From NCBI RefSeq assembly GCF_009663685.2, contig NZ_RCOG02000014.1:1-64000 (forward strand): a stretch of DNA of 64,000 nt. Reading direction: 5' to 3'. The stretch's first letter is position 1, and every line of letters begins with the position of its first letter. A program made the position numbers and the translations under genes. The stretch comes from Cupriavidus sp. U2 (GTDB taxonomy: Bacteria; Pseudomonadota; Gammaproteobacteria; Burkholderiales; Burkholderiaceae). Positions 7,855 to 16,366 of this stretch are shown here, piece after piece. The notes beneath the pieces were generated by a model. The model was not told where the DNA came from and searched no databases. It saw only the letters and a list, made by a program, of their open reading frames with translations.

Positions 7855-7872
7855 AGTTGCAATTCAGTTGCA
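7855..7872 (-). promoter_or_regulatory. Candidate Zur operator before zur-cobW
   Basis: The plus strand reads AGTTGCAATTCAGTTGCA, a direct repeat of AGTTGCA with an 11-bp period. It shares half-sites and spacing with the site at 4909-4926. It lies 29 bp upstream of the zur start, consistent with autoregulation. Confidence 0.7.
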
Positions 7873-8021
7873 CAAACAGGGTTTTTGGCCAGGGCGGGTG
7901 GCAGCCGGGCGGCGTCCGGGGGCGTCCGGGAAGTATTCAGGCGGTATCCGGGCAACCTCTGGTCCGCGGAAAAAAGCCTATGATCGGCAGGCAGGCCAGA
8001 CCACAACCCGGAGACCTTGTC

Positions 8022-8933
8022 ATGCAGAACGACGCCAGCGCGTTGCTGTTTCCCAATTTCGAGTGGTTTCGCCTGAAGGTGGGCGACGTCGAGATAGGGG
8101 GCGTCCGGGGCGGCTCGGGGCCGCCGCTGCTGCTGTTGCACGGCTTCCCGCAGAGCCACCTGATCTGGCACAAGGTAGCGCCGGCGCTGGCCGACCGCTT
8201 CACCGTCATCGCCACGGACCTGCGCGGCTACGGCAGCAGCAGCGCGCCGCCGGGCAGCGCCACCCACGATGTCTACAGCAAGCGCGCGATGGCGCAGGAC
8301 CAGGTCGAGGTGATGCGCCAGCTTGGCTACCGGCGCTTTGCGCTGTGCGCCCATGATCGGGGTGCCCGCGTGGCGCATCGGCTCTGCATGGATCATCCCG
8401 ACGCGGTCAGCCAGTTGATGCTGCTGGACATCGCGCCGACGCTGGCCATGTACGAGGCCACCGACATGGCATTTGCCGTCGCCTACTGGCACTGGTTCTT
8501 CCTGATCCAGCCGGCGCCGTTCCCCGAAACGCTGATCAATGCCGAGCCCGCGTTCCTGATCGAACGGCTGCTGGGGCTGCGGCATCCGGGCGCGGGGCCG
8601 AGCCCGTTCGTGCCCGATGCCATGGCCGCCTACGTTGCCGCGATGCGCGAACCGGCGCGCGTGCATGCCATGTGCGAGGACTATCGCGCCGCCGCCACCA
8701 TCGACCTCGACCACGATCGTGCGGACCGCGACGCCGGCCGCAAGCTGCAGATGCCGGTGCGCGTGCTGTGGGGCGAGCACGGTGTGGTGGCCCGCTGCTT
8801 CGAGCCGCTGCAGCTCTGGCAGGAAGTGGGCACAAACGTCACGGGCGGCACGCTGCCGTGCGGTCACTACCTGCCCGAAGAAGCGCCCGAGCCGCTTCTC
8901 GAAGAAATCCTCAATTTCATTACATTCTCGTAA
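8022..8933 (+). CDS. Alpha/beta hydrolase, predicted fluoroacetate (haloacetate) dehalogenase
   Basis: The 303-residue protein is an alpha/beta hydrolase that probably cleaves the carbon-halogen bond of haloacetates in the cytoplasm. From what is known of the Rhodopseudomonas fluoroacetate dehalogenase, the active-site set is Asp110, Arg111, Arg114, Asp134, His155, Trp156, Tyr219 and His280. Here every one is present at a constant +2 shift: Asp112, Arg113, Arg116, Asp136, His157, Trp158, Tyr221 and His282. The surrounding motifs fit as well: HGFPQSHLIWHKVAP, DLRGYG, HDRGAR, AYWHWFF and CGHYLPEE. The start at 8022 has GGAG eight bases upstream. The next gene is a Bug-type solute-binding protein, 240 bp away. 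Epoxide hydrolases share the fold, but the His-Trp-Tyr halide pocket argues for the dehalogenase. Confidence 0.82.
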   Translation: MQNDASALLFPNFEWFRLKVGDVEIGGVRGGSGPPLLLLHGFPQSHLIWHKVAPALADRFTVIATDLRGYGSSSAPPGSATHDVYSKRAMAQDQVEVMRQLGYRRFALCAHDRGARVAHRLCMDHPDAVSQLMLLDIAPTLAMYEATDMAFAVAYWHWFFLIQPAPFPETLINAEPAFLIERLLGLRHPGAGPSPFVPDAMAAYVAAMREPARVHAMCEDYRAAATIDLDHDRADRDAGRKLQMPVRVLWGEHGVVARCFEPLQLWQEVGTNVTGGTLPCGHYLPEEAPEPLLEEILNFITFS

Positions 8934-9173
8934 GAAACGCCACTTTCTCGCGGGTTAGCCCCTATATCTGGTGCTTGTTCGCGATTGCTAACATCCACCT
9001 CCGGCTCCGCCTGTCGGCGGGGCTGGACGCTGCATGGAATCCATACATCGTGCCGATGGTCACCGCGTTTTTCCGATATGGATCGACGCGCTCGGGGGTC
9101 GCGAACCACGACAAAGCCCGGCGGCACCCACAGCGTTGGAACGGGGAATCCAAGAGGGAACAGGAGAGACGTA

Positions 9174-10160
9174 ATGAAACGAGTTGCATTGAATATTGCA
9201 GCCGCGCTGGCCGTTGCCGGCGTGGGTGTCTTCACGGGAGCGCAGGCGCAGGAATACCCCGGCGGCAAGCCGGTGCAGGCGGTGGTGCCGTTTGCCGCGG
9301 GCGGCCCGACCGACAAGGTGGCGCGCGAACTGACGATGATCATGTCCAAGCATCTGGGCACGACCATCGTGATCGAAAACCTGGGCGGTGCCGGCGGCAC
9401 CATCGGCGCCAAGAAGGTGGCGCAGGCCAAGGGCGACGGCTACACGATCCTGATCCACCATATCGGCATGTCCACGGCGCCGGCGCTGTACCGCAACCTG
9501 GGCTTCGATCCGCTGAAGGATTTCGAGATGGTCGGTGAAGTGGCCGACGTGCCGATGGTGATGGTGGGCAACAAGCAACTGCCGCCTGCCACCTTCAAGG
9601 ACCTGGTGCCGTACATCAAGGCCAACGCCAGCAAGCTGTCGCTGGCCAACGCCGGCATCGGCTCGGCCTCGCACCTGTGCGGCCTGCTGTTCCAGAGCGC
9701 GCTCCAGACCGAACTGACCACCGTGCCGTACAAGGGTACCGCCCCGGCGCTGACCGATATCCTCGGCGGCCAGGTCAACCTGATGTGCGACCAGACCACC
9801 AACATCGCCGGCCAGCTGAAGGCGGGCGCGTTGAAGCCGTACGCCGCGATGCAGTCGCGCCGCGTGGAAGCGTTCAAGGACATCCCGACCGCCGCCGAAC
9901 AAGGCATGCCGGGCGTGGAAGTGAAGATCTGGCACGCCATGTACGCGCCCAAGGGCACGCCGAAGCCGATCATCGACAAGCTGTCGGCCGCGCTGCAGAA
10001 GTCGGTGCAAGACCCGACCTTCCGCGCCAAGATGGCGGAACTGGGCGCCGAGGCCGTACCGGCCCAGCGCGCCACGCCCGATTCGCTGCGCACGTTCCTG
10101 ACGTCGGAAATCAACAAGTGGACGCCGGTGATCAAGAAGGCCGGTGTGTACGCTGACTGA
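9174..10160 (+). CDS. Bug/TctC-type periplasmic tripartite tricarboxylate solute-binding protein
   Basis: The 328-residue protein has a signal peptide ending near GAQA-Q (residues 1-24) and the Bug fold marks YPGGKPVQAVVPFAAGGPTDKVAR, ENLGGAGGTIG, VPYKGTAPALTDILGGQV and KDIPTAAEQGMPG. Bug proteins bind small carboxylates for transport or sensing and are greatly expanded in Burkholderiales. No TctA/TctB membrane genes are adjacent, as is usual for orphan Bug proteins. A clear ribosome site (AGGAGAG) precedes the start. The ligand is unknown; the nearby dehalogenase hints at an organic acid, which is only inference. Confidence 0.92.
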   Translation: MKRVALNIAAALAVAGVGVFTGAQAQEYPGGKPVQAVVPFAAGGPTDKVARELTMIMSKHLGTTIVIENLGGAGGTIGAKKVAQAKGDGYTILIHHIGMSTAPALYRNLGFDPLKDFEMVGEVADVPMVMVGNKQLPPATFKDLVPYIKANASKLSLANAGIGSASHLCGLLFQSALQTELTTVPYKGTAPALTDILGGQVNLMCDQTTNIAGQLKAGALKPYAAMQSRRVEAFKDIPTAAEQGMPGVEVKIWHAMYAPKGTPKPIIDKLSAALQKSVQDPTFRAKMAELGAEAVPAQRATPDSLRTFLTSEINKWTPVIKKAGVYAD

Positions 10161-10222
10161 TCCGCTGACTGACCGGCGGACCGATCCTGCCGATTGCCCG
10201 CCCGGGATCGCTCCGGTGCCGA

Positions 10223-10249
10223 AAAGGCCACGCCATGCGTGGCCTTTTT
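10223..10249 (+). terminator. Rho-independent terminator after the Bug gene
   Basis: The stem AAGGCCACGC/GCGTGGCCTT with loop CAT is followed by a T-run. It lies 62 bp after the stop. Confidence 0.9.
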
Positions 10250-10362
10250 CCATTTGCGGAGACCTGCCGGGGCGCGATGTGCTGCCGGCGCCGGTCGGGT
10301 CCGATCCGACGTCCGGATCGGCGATTTCCTATATTGGAAGATCGTCGCCGGCATGGCCGCCT

Positions 10363-10392
10363 CTTGAAAGACGGTCATGTGGCGCCACCTAG
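10363..10392 (+). promoter_or_regulatory. Candidate heat-shock (sigma-32) promoter of hslVU
   Basis: CTTGAAA at 10363-10369 matches the sigma-32 minus-35 consensus exactly. After 15 bp comes CCACCTAG (10385-10392), a partial match to the minus-10 consensus CCCCATNT. The predicted start of transcription is about 25 bp before the hslV ATG. Heat induction of hslVU is known in other proteobacteria; here it is inferred from the motif. Confidence 0.6.
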
Positions 10393-10421
10393 CCGCAGAA
10401 CACCTCTCACGCAAAGGCACC

Positions 10422-10958
10422 ATGGAACAGTATCACGGCACCACCATCGTCAGCGTCCGCCGCGGCAATCAGGTCGCACTGGGCGGTGACGGCCAGGTCA
10501 CGCTCGGCAATATCGTGATGAAGGGAACGGCCCGCAAGGTCCGGCGCATTTATAACGGCAAGGTGCTGGTCGGGTTTGCCGGCAGCACGGCCGATGCCTT
10601 CTCGCTGCTCGACCGCTTCGAGGCGAAGCTGGAGAAATACCAGGGCAACCTGACCCGCGCGGCAGTGGACCTGGCCAAGGACTGGCGTTCGGACCGCGCG
10701 CTGCGCCGCCTGGAGGCCATGCTGATCACGGCGGACCGCGACACCACGCTGGTCATCACCGGCAACGGCGACGTGCTCGACCCCGAAGGCGGCATCGCGG
10801 CCATCGGTTCGGGCGGCGCGTATGCGCAATCGGCCGCCAAGGCGCTGGTCGAGAACACCGAGCTGTCGCCGAAGGACGTGGTCGAAAAGGCCCTGACCAT
10901 CGCCGGCGAACTCTGCATCTATACGAACACCAACTTCGTCATCGAGACCATCGACTGA
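10422..10958 (+). CDS. hslV: HslV, peptidase subunit of the HslUV ATP-dependent protease
   Basis: The 178-residue protein is the proteasome-like peptidase of HslUV. The catalytic Thr is Thr7, exposed after removal of the propeptide MEQYHG (TTIVSVRRG follows). Further marks are [32 protein letters not shown] and [12 protein letters not shown]. The start at 10422 was preferred to an in-frame upstream Met because it gives the short propeptide typical of the family. hslU follows 19 bp later in the same operon. Confidence 0.97.
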   Translation: MEQYHGTTIVSVRRGNQVALGGDGQVTLGNIVMKGTARKVRRIYNGKVLVGFAGSTADAFSLLDRFEAKLEKYQGNLTRAAVDLAKDWRSDRALRRLEAMLITADRDTTLVITGNGDVLDPEGGIAAIGSGGAYAQSAAKALVENTELSPKDVVEKALTIAGELCIYTNTNFVIETID

Positions 10959-10977
10959 CGCGCCCCAACGGATTCCC

Positions 10978-12309
10978 ATGTCGCAAACCATGACCCCGTC
11001 GGAAATCGTTTCCGAACTCGACAAGCACATCATCGGCCAGAACAAGGCCAAGAAGGCCGTGGCCGTGGCGCTGCGCAACCGCTGGCGCCGCCAGCAGGTG
11101 GAAGAGCCGCTGCGCCAGGAAATCACGCCCAAGAACATCCTGATGATCGGACCCACGGGCGTGGGCAAGACCGAGATCGCGCGCCGGCTGGCCAAGCTGG
11201 CCGACGCGCCGTTCATCAAGATCGAGGCCACCAAGTTCACCGAGGTGGGCTATGTGGGCCGCGACGTCGATACGATCGTGCGCGACCTGGCCGAAATGGC
11301 CGTCAAACAGACGCGCGAATCGGAAATGAAGAAGGTGCGCACCAAGGCCGAGGACGCCGCCGAGGACCGCCTGCTGGACGTGCTGCTGCCGCCGCCGCGC
11401 GACATCGGCTTCCAGCAGCAGGAGGACAAGGACTCGAACACGCGCCAGGTATTCCGCAAGAAGCTGCGCCAGGGCGAACTCGACGACAAGGACATCGAGC
11501 TGGAAGTGGCCGCCGGCATGCCCAACATGGACATCATGGGGCCGCCGGGCATGGAAGACATGACCGAGCAGATCCGCACGATGTTTGCTGGCCTGGGGCA
11601 GGGCAAGAAGGCGCGCCGCAAGATGAAGGTCAGGGAAGCGTTCAGGCTGCTGATCGACGAAGAGGCCGCCAAGCTGCTGAACGAGGAAGAACTCAAGCAC
11701 AAGGCCATCGCCAACGTCGAGCAGAACGGCATCGTGTTCCTGGACGAGATCGACAAGATCGCCAGCCGCAGCGACGTGGGCGGCGGCGAGGTGTCGCGCC
11801 AGGGCGTGCAGCGCGACCTGCTGCCGCTGGTGGAAGGCACCACGGTCAACACGAAGTACGGGATGATCAAGACCGACCACATCCTGTTCATCGCGTCGGG
11901 CGCGTTCCATCTGTCCAAGCCTAGCGACCTGATCCCCGAACTGCAGGGCCGCTTCCCGATCCGCGTGGAACTGGAATCGCTGTCGGTGCAGGATTTCGAG
12001 GCCATCCTGACGCAGACCGACGCCAGCCTGACCAAGCAGTACCAGGCGCTGCTGAAGACCGAGGAGGTCGACCTGCAGTTCGCCCCGGACGGCATCCGCC
12101 GCCTGGCCGAGATCGCGTTCTCGGTCAACGAGAAGGTCGAGAATATCGGCGCGCGCCGCCTGTACACGGTGATGGAGCGTCTGCTCGAAGACCTGTCGTT
12201 CCATGCCACGAAGTCGTCGGGCAACACCGTGACGATCGACGCCGCGTATGTGGATGAACGCCTGGGCGACCTGGCGGGCAACGAGGACCTGTCGCGCTAC
12301 GTGCTGTAA
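10978..12309 (+). CDS. hslU: HslU, AAA+ unfoldase subunit of the HslUV protease
   Basis: This 443-residue ClpY-type ATPase unfolds substrates and feeds them to HslV. Visible motifs are Walker A GPTGVGKT (58-65), the pore loop GYVGRD (91-96), the intermediate I-domain (about 110-240) with an Asp/Glu/Met-rich section, Walker B LDEID (255-259), and the C-terminal tail SRYVL that inserts into HslV. The length matches the family (about 443 residues). It ends at a strong terminator, so hslVU looks like a two-gene unit. Confidence 0.98.
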   Translation: MSQTMTPSEIVSELDKHIIGQNKAKKAVAVALRNRWRRQQVEEPLRQEITPKNILMIGPTGVGKTEIARRLAKLADAPFIKIEATKFTEVGYVGRDVDTIVRDLAEMAVKQTRESEMKKVRTKAEDAAEDRLLDVLLPPPRDIGFQQQEDKDSNTRQVFRKKLRQGELDDKDIELEVAAGMPNMDIMGPPGMEDMTEQIRTMFAGLGQGKKARRKMKVREAFRLLIDEEAAKLLNEEELKHKAIANVEQNGIVFLDEIDKIASRSDVGGGEVSRQGVQRDLLPLVEGTTVNTKYGMIKTDHILFIASGAFHLSKPSDLIPELQGRFPIRVELESLSVQDFEAILTQTDASLTKQYQALLKTEEVDLQFAPDGIRRLAEIAFSVNEKVENIGARRLYTVMERLLEDLSFHATKSSGNTVTIDAAYVDERLGDLAGNEDLSRYVL

Positions 12310-12335
12310 CGCGCGGGGCTTCGCCGCAAAACAGA

Positions 12336-12371
12336 AGAGCCGGACAATTTGCACTGTCCGGCTCTTTTTTT
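12336..12371 (+). terminator. Rho-independent terminator after hslU
   Basis: An 11-bp perfect stem (AGAGCCGGACA/TGTCCGGCTCT) with an 8-base loop is followed by seven T. It separates hslU from the convergent YcnI-like gene. Confidence 0.95.
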
Positions 12372-12396
12372 GCCTGCGCGGGCCAGGCCGCCCCGG

Positions 12397-12954
12397 TCAG
12401 TGCGCGTGGCCGGCGTGCCCGGCATGGGCATCGACCGGGATCACCTCAAGCGCCGGCGCGGGCGACTTCAGCTCGCGCGGGTTCTGGCCTTCCGCCGGAA
12501 CCTGCGTCCATTCCGACTTGCCGTTCTCGCACTCCTGCACCACCGGGAAGTACAGCTTGCCGCCTTGCTCGGGCAGCTTCATCAGCAGGCGGAACTCGTC
12601 GAAATGCTGGTCGGCCAGCGTGTTGCCATACCAGCGGATCGTGCGCACATCGTCCTCGACCGTCTTGCCATGCGAGGCATAGGGCCTGGCTAGCTTCGCG
12701 CGCTGGACATCGAGTTGCCAGCCCGGCTTCGGCTGCGGATGCGCACCCTGCACGCCTTCGGGGATGGTCACCGTGACCGACTTCGTGGCGCTGCCATTGC
12801 AGCCATGGCCCACCATCAGCACGCCCTTGAAGTAGCTGCCGGCGGGCGCCTGCTTCTGTTCGAAGACGATATGGGCGGAGGCCAGCGGCGCGGTGCCAAG
12901 CAGGGCAACGGACAGGGCGGCGGGCAGGGCGGCAGCGAGGAGGCGCGGGATCAT
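12397..12954 (-). CDS. YcnI family (DUF1775) periplasmic copper-binding protein
   Basis: The 185-residue product has a signal peptide ending in ASA. The mature protein then starts with His28 (HIVFEQ), the position that forms the mono-histidine copper brace in YcnI proteins. The body has GHGCNGSATKSVTVTIPEGV, IRWYGNTLADQHFDEFRLLMKLP and QECENGKSEW, and the C-terminus is His-rich (DAHAGHAGHAH). Such proteins are thought to handle copper outside the cytoplasm. The start at 12954 opens the signal peptide directly; in-frame ATGs at 12990 and 13008 would only lengthen it. A PCuAC-type copper chaperone lies at 15813. Confidence 0.85.
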   Translation of the reverse strand: MIPRLLAAALPAALSVALLGTAPLASAHIVFEQKQAPAGSYFKGVLMVGHGCNGSATKSVTVTIPEGVQGAHPQPKPGWQLDVQRAKLARPYASHGKTVEDDVRTIRWYGNTLADQHFDEFRLLMKLPEQGGKLYFPVVQECENGKSEWTQVPAEGQNPRELKSPAPALEVIPVDAHAGHAGHAH

Positions 12955-13256
12955 GGAGCGGGAGTCGTCCGAGAAGGTAACAAAGTGCATCAGTCTAACT
13001 TTGCGCACCGGGCGCCGGCGTGCGACGTGGTGCCGCAGCGCGGTCGGCGGTCGCGGGTGGCCCGTTTCAAGTCAGCGGTGTTTCAAAGGCGGCCCGCCCG
13101 TTGTCGCACCCGTAACCCTCGTAAGCATTGGTAAGCACACTGGCGCCGATCCTGAAGAAAATGCGACCCTTGCGCACCTTGTCTGTCACCGTCCTGGTCG
13201 ATGGGACCGATGCGGGAGCCACCGCATCCTGCGCAAACACCTAAAGGGAGTCAGCC

Positions 13257-13583
13257 ATGCGTACAACCTTCTTCAAGCGCAACCGCGTGCGCAAGCGCCG
13301 GGTGGCCATGGCCGCCACGGGCGTCGTAGCTGCCATTACCGCCGCCACCGTATTCCTCTGCATCCGCCCCGGCGTGATGACCAACGCTCATGCTGCGGCG
13401 GTGCCGGCCGCCAACGTGGCCAGGGTCGCGGACCAGACCGAGCGCAGCGCCGTCGTGGCCGCCACGGCCATGGCCTCGGGCGCGCTGGTGACGCTGGCCG
13501 ACCGCCACGCCAGCGATGCCGTGCGCATGGCCGATGCGTCGGACGACGACCTGGGCTGGGACTACGTGCAACTGCGCCTGTAA
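13257..13583 (+). CDS. Small hypothetical exported or membrane-anchored protein
   Basis: This 108-residue protein was not recognised. It has a very basic start (FFKRNRVRKRR), one hydrophobic segment at about 17-37, and an Ala/Val-rich remainder ending in the acidic run ASDDDLGWDYVQLRL. A good ribosome site (AAAGGGAG) precedes the ATG. It could be an inner membrane anchor or a secreted protein. It is convergent with the RegA gene 37 bp later. Confidence 0.6.
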   Translation: MRTTFFKRNRVRKRRVAMAATGVVAAITAATVFLCIRPGVMTNAHAAAVPAANVARVADQTERSAVVAATAMASGALVTLADRHASDAVRMADASDDDLGWDYVQLRL

Positions 13584-13620
13584 TACCGCGCGCCAGCCCG
13601 GCAAGTCAGTCCAGCCGGAA

Positions 13621-14235
13621 TCAGCGCGACACCGGCCGCTTGCCCAGCTTGCGCTGCAGCGTGCGTCGATGCATGTTCAGCGCCCGCGCCGTGGCGGAGA
13701 TATTGCCGCCATGCTCGGTCAGCACCCGCTGGATGTGCTCCCATTCGAGCCGGGCCACCGACAGCGGCACCGGTTCTTCCAGCGCGGCCTCGGCCGCCTC
13801 TTCCGAAACGCCCGCCATCAGCGCGGTCAGGATCGAATCGACGTTGGCCGGCTTGGCCAGGTATTCGTCGGCCCCCTGTTTGACCGCTGCCACGGCCGTG
13901 GCAATGCTCGCGTAGCCCGTCAGCACCAGGATGCGTGCGTCGGGCAGCGCCTGGCGCAGCGGCGCCACCAGATGCAGCCCCGATTCGGCCGGCGCGGTGC
14001 CGCTGGCCTCGGGCGGCGGCCCCAGATGCAGATCCAGCGTGACATAGGCGAACGGCGTTTTCGCGGCCAGGGCCAGCGCGCTGCCGCCGTTGTGCGCCAC
14101 CTGCACGGCGTAGCCGCGGCGCGTCAGCGCACGGGCCAGCGTGCCGGAAAACACCTCGTCGTCATCGATCACGAGGAAGGGCGTGGCGTCGGGTGCAGGT
14201 ACGGCGGCCAGTGCGTCGGCAGGTGCGTCGGTCAT
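13621..14235 (-). CDS. regA: RegA/PrrA/RoxR family redox response regulator
   Basis: The 204-residue regulator has a receiver domain with Asp24-26, phospho-acceptor Asp68 (TLDLHLG) and Lys128 (LAKPA), then a Fis-type helix-turn-helix at about 160-204 (GGNISATARALNMHRRTLQRKLGKR), the near-invariant RegA signature. A Pro/Ala-rich insert of about a dozen residues (PPPEASGTAPAE) follows the phosphorylation site, longer than usual for the family. It controls respiratory and redox genes in relatives. Its ATG overlaps the stop of the sensor gene by one base (TAATG), so the pair is coupled. Confidence 0.92.
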   Translation of the reverse strand: MTDAPADALAAVPAPDATPFLVIDDDEVFSGTLARALTRRGYAVQVAHNGGSALALAAKTPFAYVTLDLHLGPPPEASGTAPAESGLHLVAPLRQALPDARILVLTGYASIATAVAAVKQGADEYLAKPANVDSILTALMAGVSEEAAEAALEEPVPLSVARLEWEHIQRVLTEHGGNISATARALNMHRRTLQRKLGKRPVSR

Positions 14236-15608
14236 TACGGTTGGAAATCGGATTGCGGGGAGAGCGGGTTTGCGGCCGCGCCGGCCAGCGGCAGGCGCAG
14301 CTCTGTCACCGTGCCGCCCGTGGGGTTGTCGAGCCATGCCAGCCCGCCCCCAAGCTGGCGGGCGGCGCTTTGCGCCAGATACAGGCCGATGCCCTGGCCG
14401 CCGTGACTGCTGGCCACCGGCGCTTCGCCCAGCTGCGCGCGCAGCGCGGGCGCGATGCCGCTGCCGTGGTCGGTCACGCGCCAGACCAGCGCGTCGGCGT
14501 CCACCGATACGGTCAGCGCCAGCGGCGGGGCCTGACGGGTGCCGCCGCCCTCGCCGTACTGGCTGCGCGCGGCGTTGTCCAGCACGATGGTCAGGATCTG
14601 GCTCACGCGCGCCGTATCCACGGCCTGCGACGCGGCATCGGGCAGCACGTCTGCCTGCAGGCTGGCCTGCGGATGGCGCAACTGCCAGCGTTCCACAAAT
14701 GAAGCGATCCAGGCGTCGATGCGCTGCGGGGCCAGCGTCTCGTGGTCCTCGCGCAGCCGCGCCAGGATCGATCGGCAAAGTTCGAGCTGCTGCTCCATCG
14801 TGCGCAAATCGGGCAGGTAGCCGGCCACGGCGGTGGCGCCGCGCCGGGCGTCCTCGGCATCGGCGCGCAATTCGCCGGCGATCACGGCCAGCGTGGCCAG
14901 CGGCGTGCCGATTTCATGCGCCACGGCGGCGGCCTGGTCGTTGAGCGCCTCGACGCGCGCCTCGCGCAGCAGCAGTTCGCGCGCATGGTTGAGCTGGGCA
15001 TCGCGCTGGCGCAGCACGTTCGACAGCCGCGCCACGAAGAACGCGATCATCACGGCACTGGCCACGAAATTCAGCCACATCCCGGCCAGGTGATAGTTCA
15101 CCGCGTTGTCGGGGTTGTGCAGATGCAGCGGCAGGTATTCGAGCAGCAGCAGCGAATAGCAGGACAGCGCGTAGACCGCCAGCACCACCACCAGGCGCCA
15201 AGGCAGGATGGCCGCCGCAATGGCCAGCCCGGGCAGGTAGAACGACACGAACGGGTTGGTGGCGCCCCCCGTATAGAACAGGATGGCCGACAGCGCGGTC
15301 AGGTCCACCATCATCTGCACCATCAGCTCGCCGTCGCCGGGCATGGAGCCGCGTGTGGCGTGCCAGCGCAGCCGCGCCACCGAATACAGGTTGAACGCGG
15401 CCTGGACCGAAAACAGGAACAGCAGCGGCTTGTACGGCAGCATGATGCCGGCCACCGATTCGCACGACACCAGCAGCATGGCCTGGCCGGCCAGCAGGGC
15501 CCAGCGCAGCCAGCACAGGCGGCGCAGGCTGACCAGGCTATGGCGTTGCGCCGGCATGCCGAAGATGGCCGGCAGCGGCGTGGGGGACAGGTCGATCGAG
15601 GCGTGCAT
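14235..15608 (-). CDS. regB: RegB/PrrB/RoxS family redox sensor histidine kinase
   Basis: The 457-residue membrane kinase has about six hydrophobic segments in the first 200 residues and the quinone-sensing motif GGATNPF (114-120) of RegB. It then has a dimerisation box with His231 (AAVAHEIGTPLATL) and a C-terminal ATPase domain (DNAAR, DHGSGI, GGQGIGLYLAQ). Cys278 follows the H-box and may correspond to the redox-active Cys of RegB. The start at 15608 was preferred to an ATG 13 codons upstream. It forms a translationally coupled pair with regA and is divergent from the copper chaperone gene. Confidence 0.92.
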   Translation of the reverse strand: MHASIDLSPTPLPAIFGMPAQRHSLVSLRRLCWLRWALLAGQAMLLVSCESVAGIMLPYKPLLFLFSVQAAFNLYSVARLRWHATRGSMPGDGELMVQMMVDLTALSAILFYTGGATNPFVSFYLPGLAIAAAILPWRLVVVLAVYALSCYSLLLLEYLPLHLHNPDNAVNYHLAGMWLNFVASAVMIAFFVARLSNVLRQRDAQLNHARELLLREARVEALNDQAAAVAHEIGTPLATLAVIAGELRADAEDARRGATAVAGYLPDLRTMEQQLELCRSILARLREDHETLAPQRIDAWIASFVERWQLRHPQASLQADVLPDAASQAVDTARVSQILTIVLDNAARSQYGEGGGTRQAPPLALTVSVDADALVWRVTDHGSGIAPALRAQLGEAPVASSHGGQGIGLYLAQSAARQLGGGLAWLDNPTGGTVTELRLPLAGAAANPLSPQSDFQP

Positions 15609-15812
15609 GGCGCGAGTGTAGCAATGCTGCGGCGGGTTGCCCGTCATGCGACACCGTGCCGCATTCTGGGCCGTGGGCGGGGCTGCCAGACTGTGGGGTT
15701 ACCGGGCGGCGTGCAGGGCGGCGTGCAGGGCGGCGGGCAGGGTCCTGCCGGCCATGGTCTAATGATCGCCCCAATATCGTCGCCTTCGATCCGAATCGTG
15801 GAGATGTTTCCC

Positions 15813-16310
15813 ATGCAAGCCAAAATCCGTGCGGCGCGTGCCGCTTCCATCGTCACTCTTGGCCTGGCCGGCCTGCTGGCCAGCGCCCACGCCATGGCGC
15901 AGGTCGACGTCAGCGACGCCTGGGTGCGCGGCACGGTGCCGGCCCAGACCGCGTCCGGCGCGTTCATGACGCTGCACGCGCACGACGCGGCAAAGCTGGT
16001 GGGCGTGTCGTCGCCGGTGGCCACGGCCGAGCTGCACGAAATGAAGATGGACAACAACGTGATGCGGATGCGCCAGGTCCAGGCGCTGGACCTGCCGAAG
16101 ATGCAGGACGTGCAGCTCAAGCCGGGCGGCTATCACGTGATGCTGATGGGCCTGAAGCAGCAGCTCAAGGCCGGCGATACGGTGCCCATCACGCTGAAGA
16201 TCGAACAGAACGGCAAGGTGACGGAACAGACCGTCAAGGCCGAGGTGCGCGACGTGACCGCGTCGGCCCAGTCGGGCGGCCACGCTGGCCACATGGACCA
16301 CAAGCACTGA
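15813..16310 (+). CDS. PCu(A)C family periplasmic copper chaperone
   Basis: The 165-residue protein has a signal peptide (1-30, ending AMAQ) and the complete copper site H-x10-M-x21-H-x-M: His75, Met86, His108 and Met110. The tail GHAGHMDHKH adds further metal ligands. PCu(A)C proteins carry copper to the CuA or CuB site of cytochrome oxidases. GGAG lies nine bases before the ATG. It is divergent from regBA, itself a redox and respiration regulator, which fits an oxidase maturation role. The sequence around the stop (AAGCACTGACCGG) is duplicated 19 bp downstream. Confidence 0.93.
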   Translation: MQAKIRAARAASIVTLGLAGLLASAHAMAQVDVSDAWVRGTVPAQTASGAFMTLHAHDAAKLVGVSSPVATAELHEMKMDNNVMRMRQVQALDLPKMQDVQLKPGGYHVMLMGLKQQLKAGDTVPITLKIEQNGKVTEQTVKAEVRDVTASAQSGGHAGHMDHKH

Positions 16311-16366
16311 CCGGGACCCCAAGCACTGACCGGCTTGGGCCGGCGCCGCCGGGCTGGCCCGCCGGG

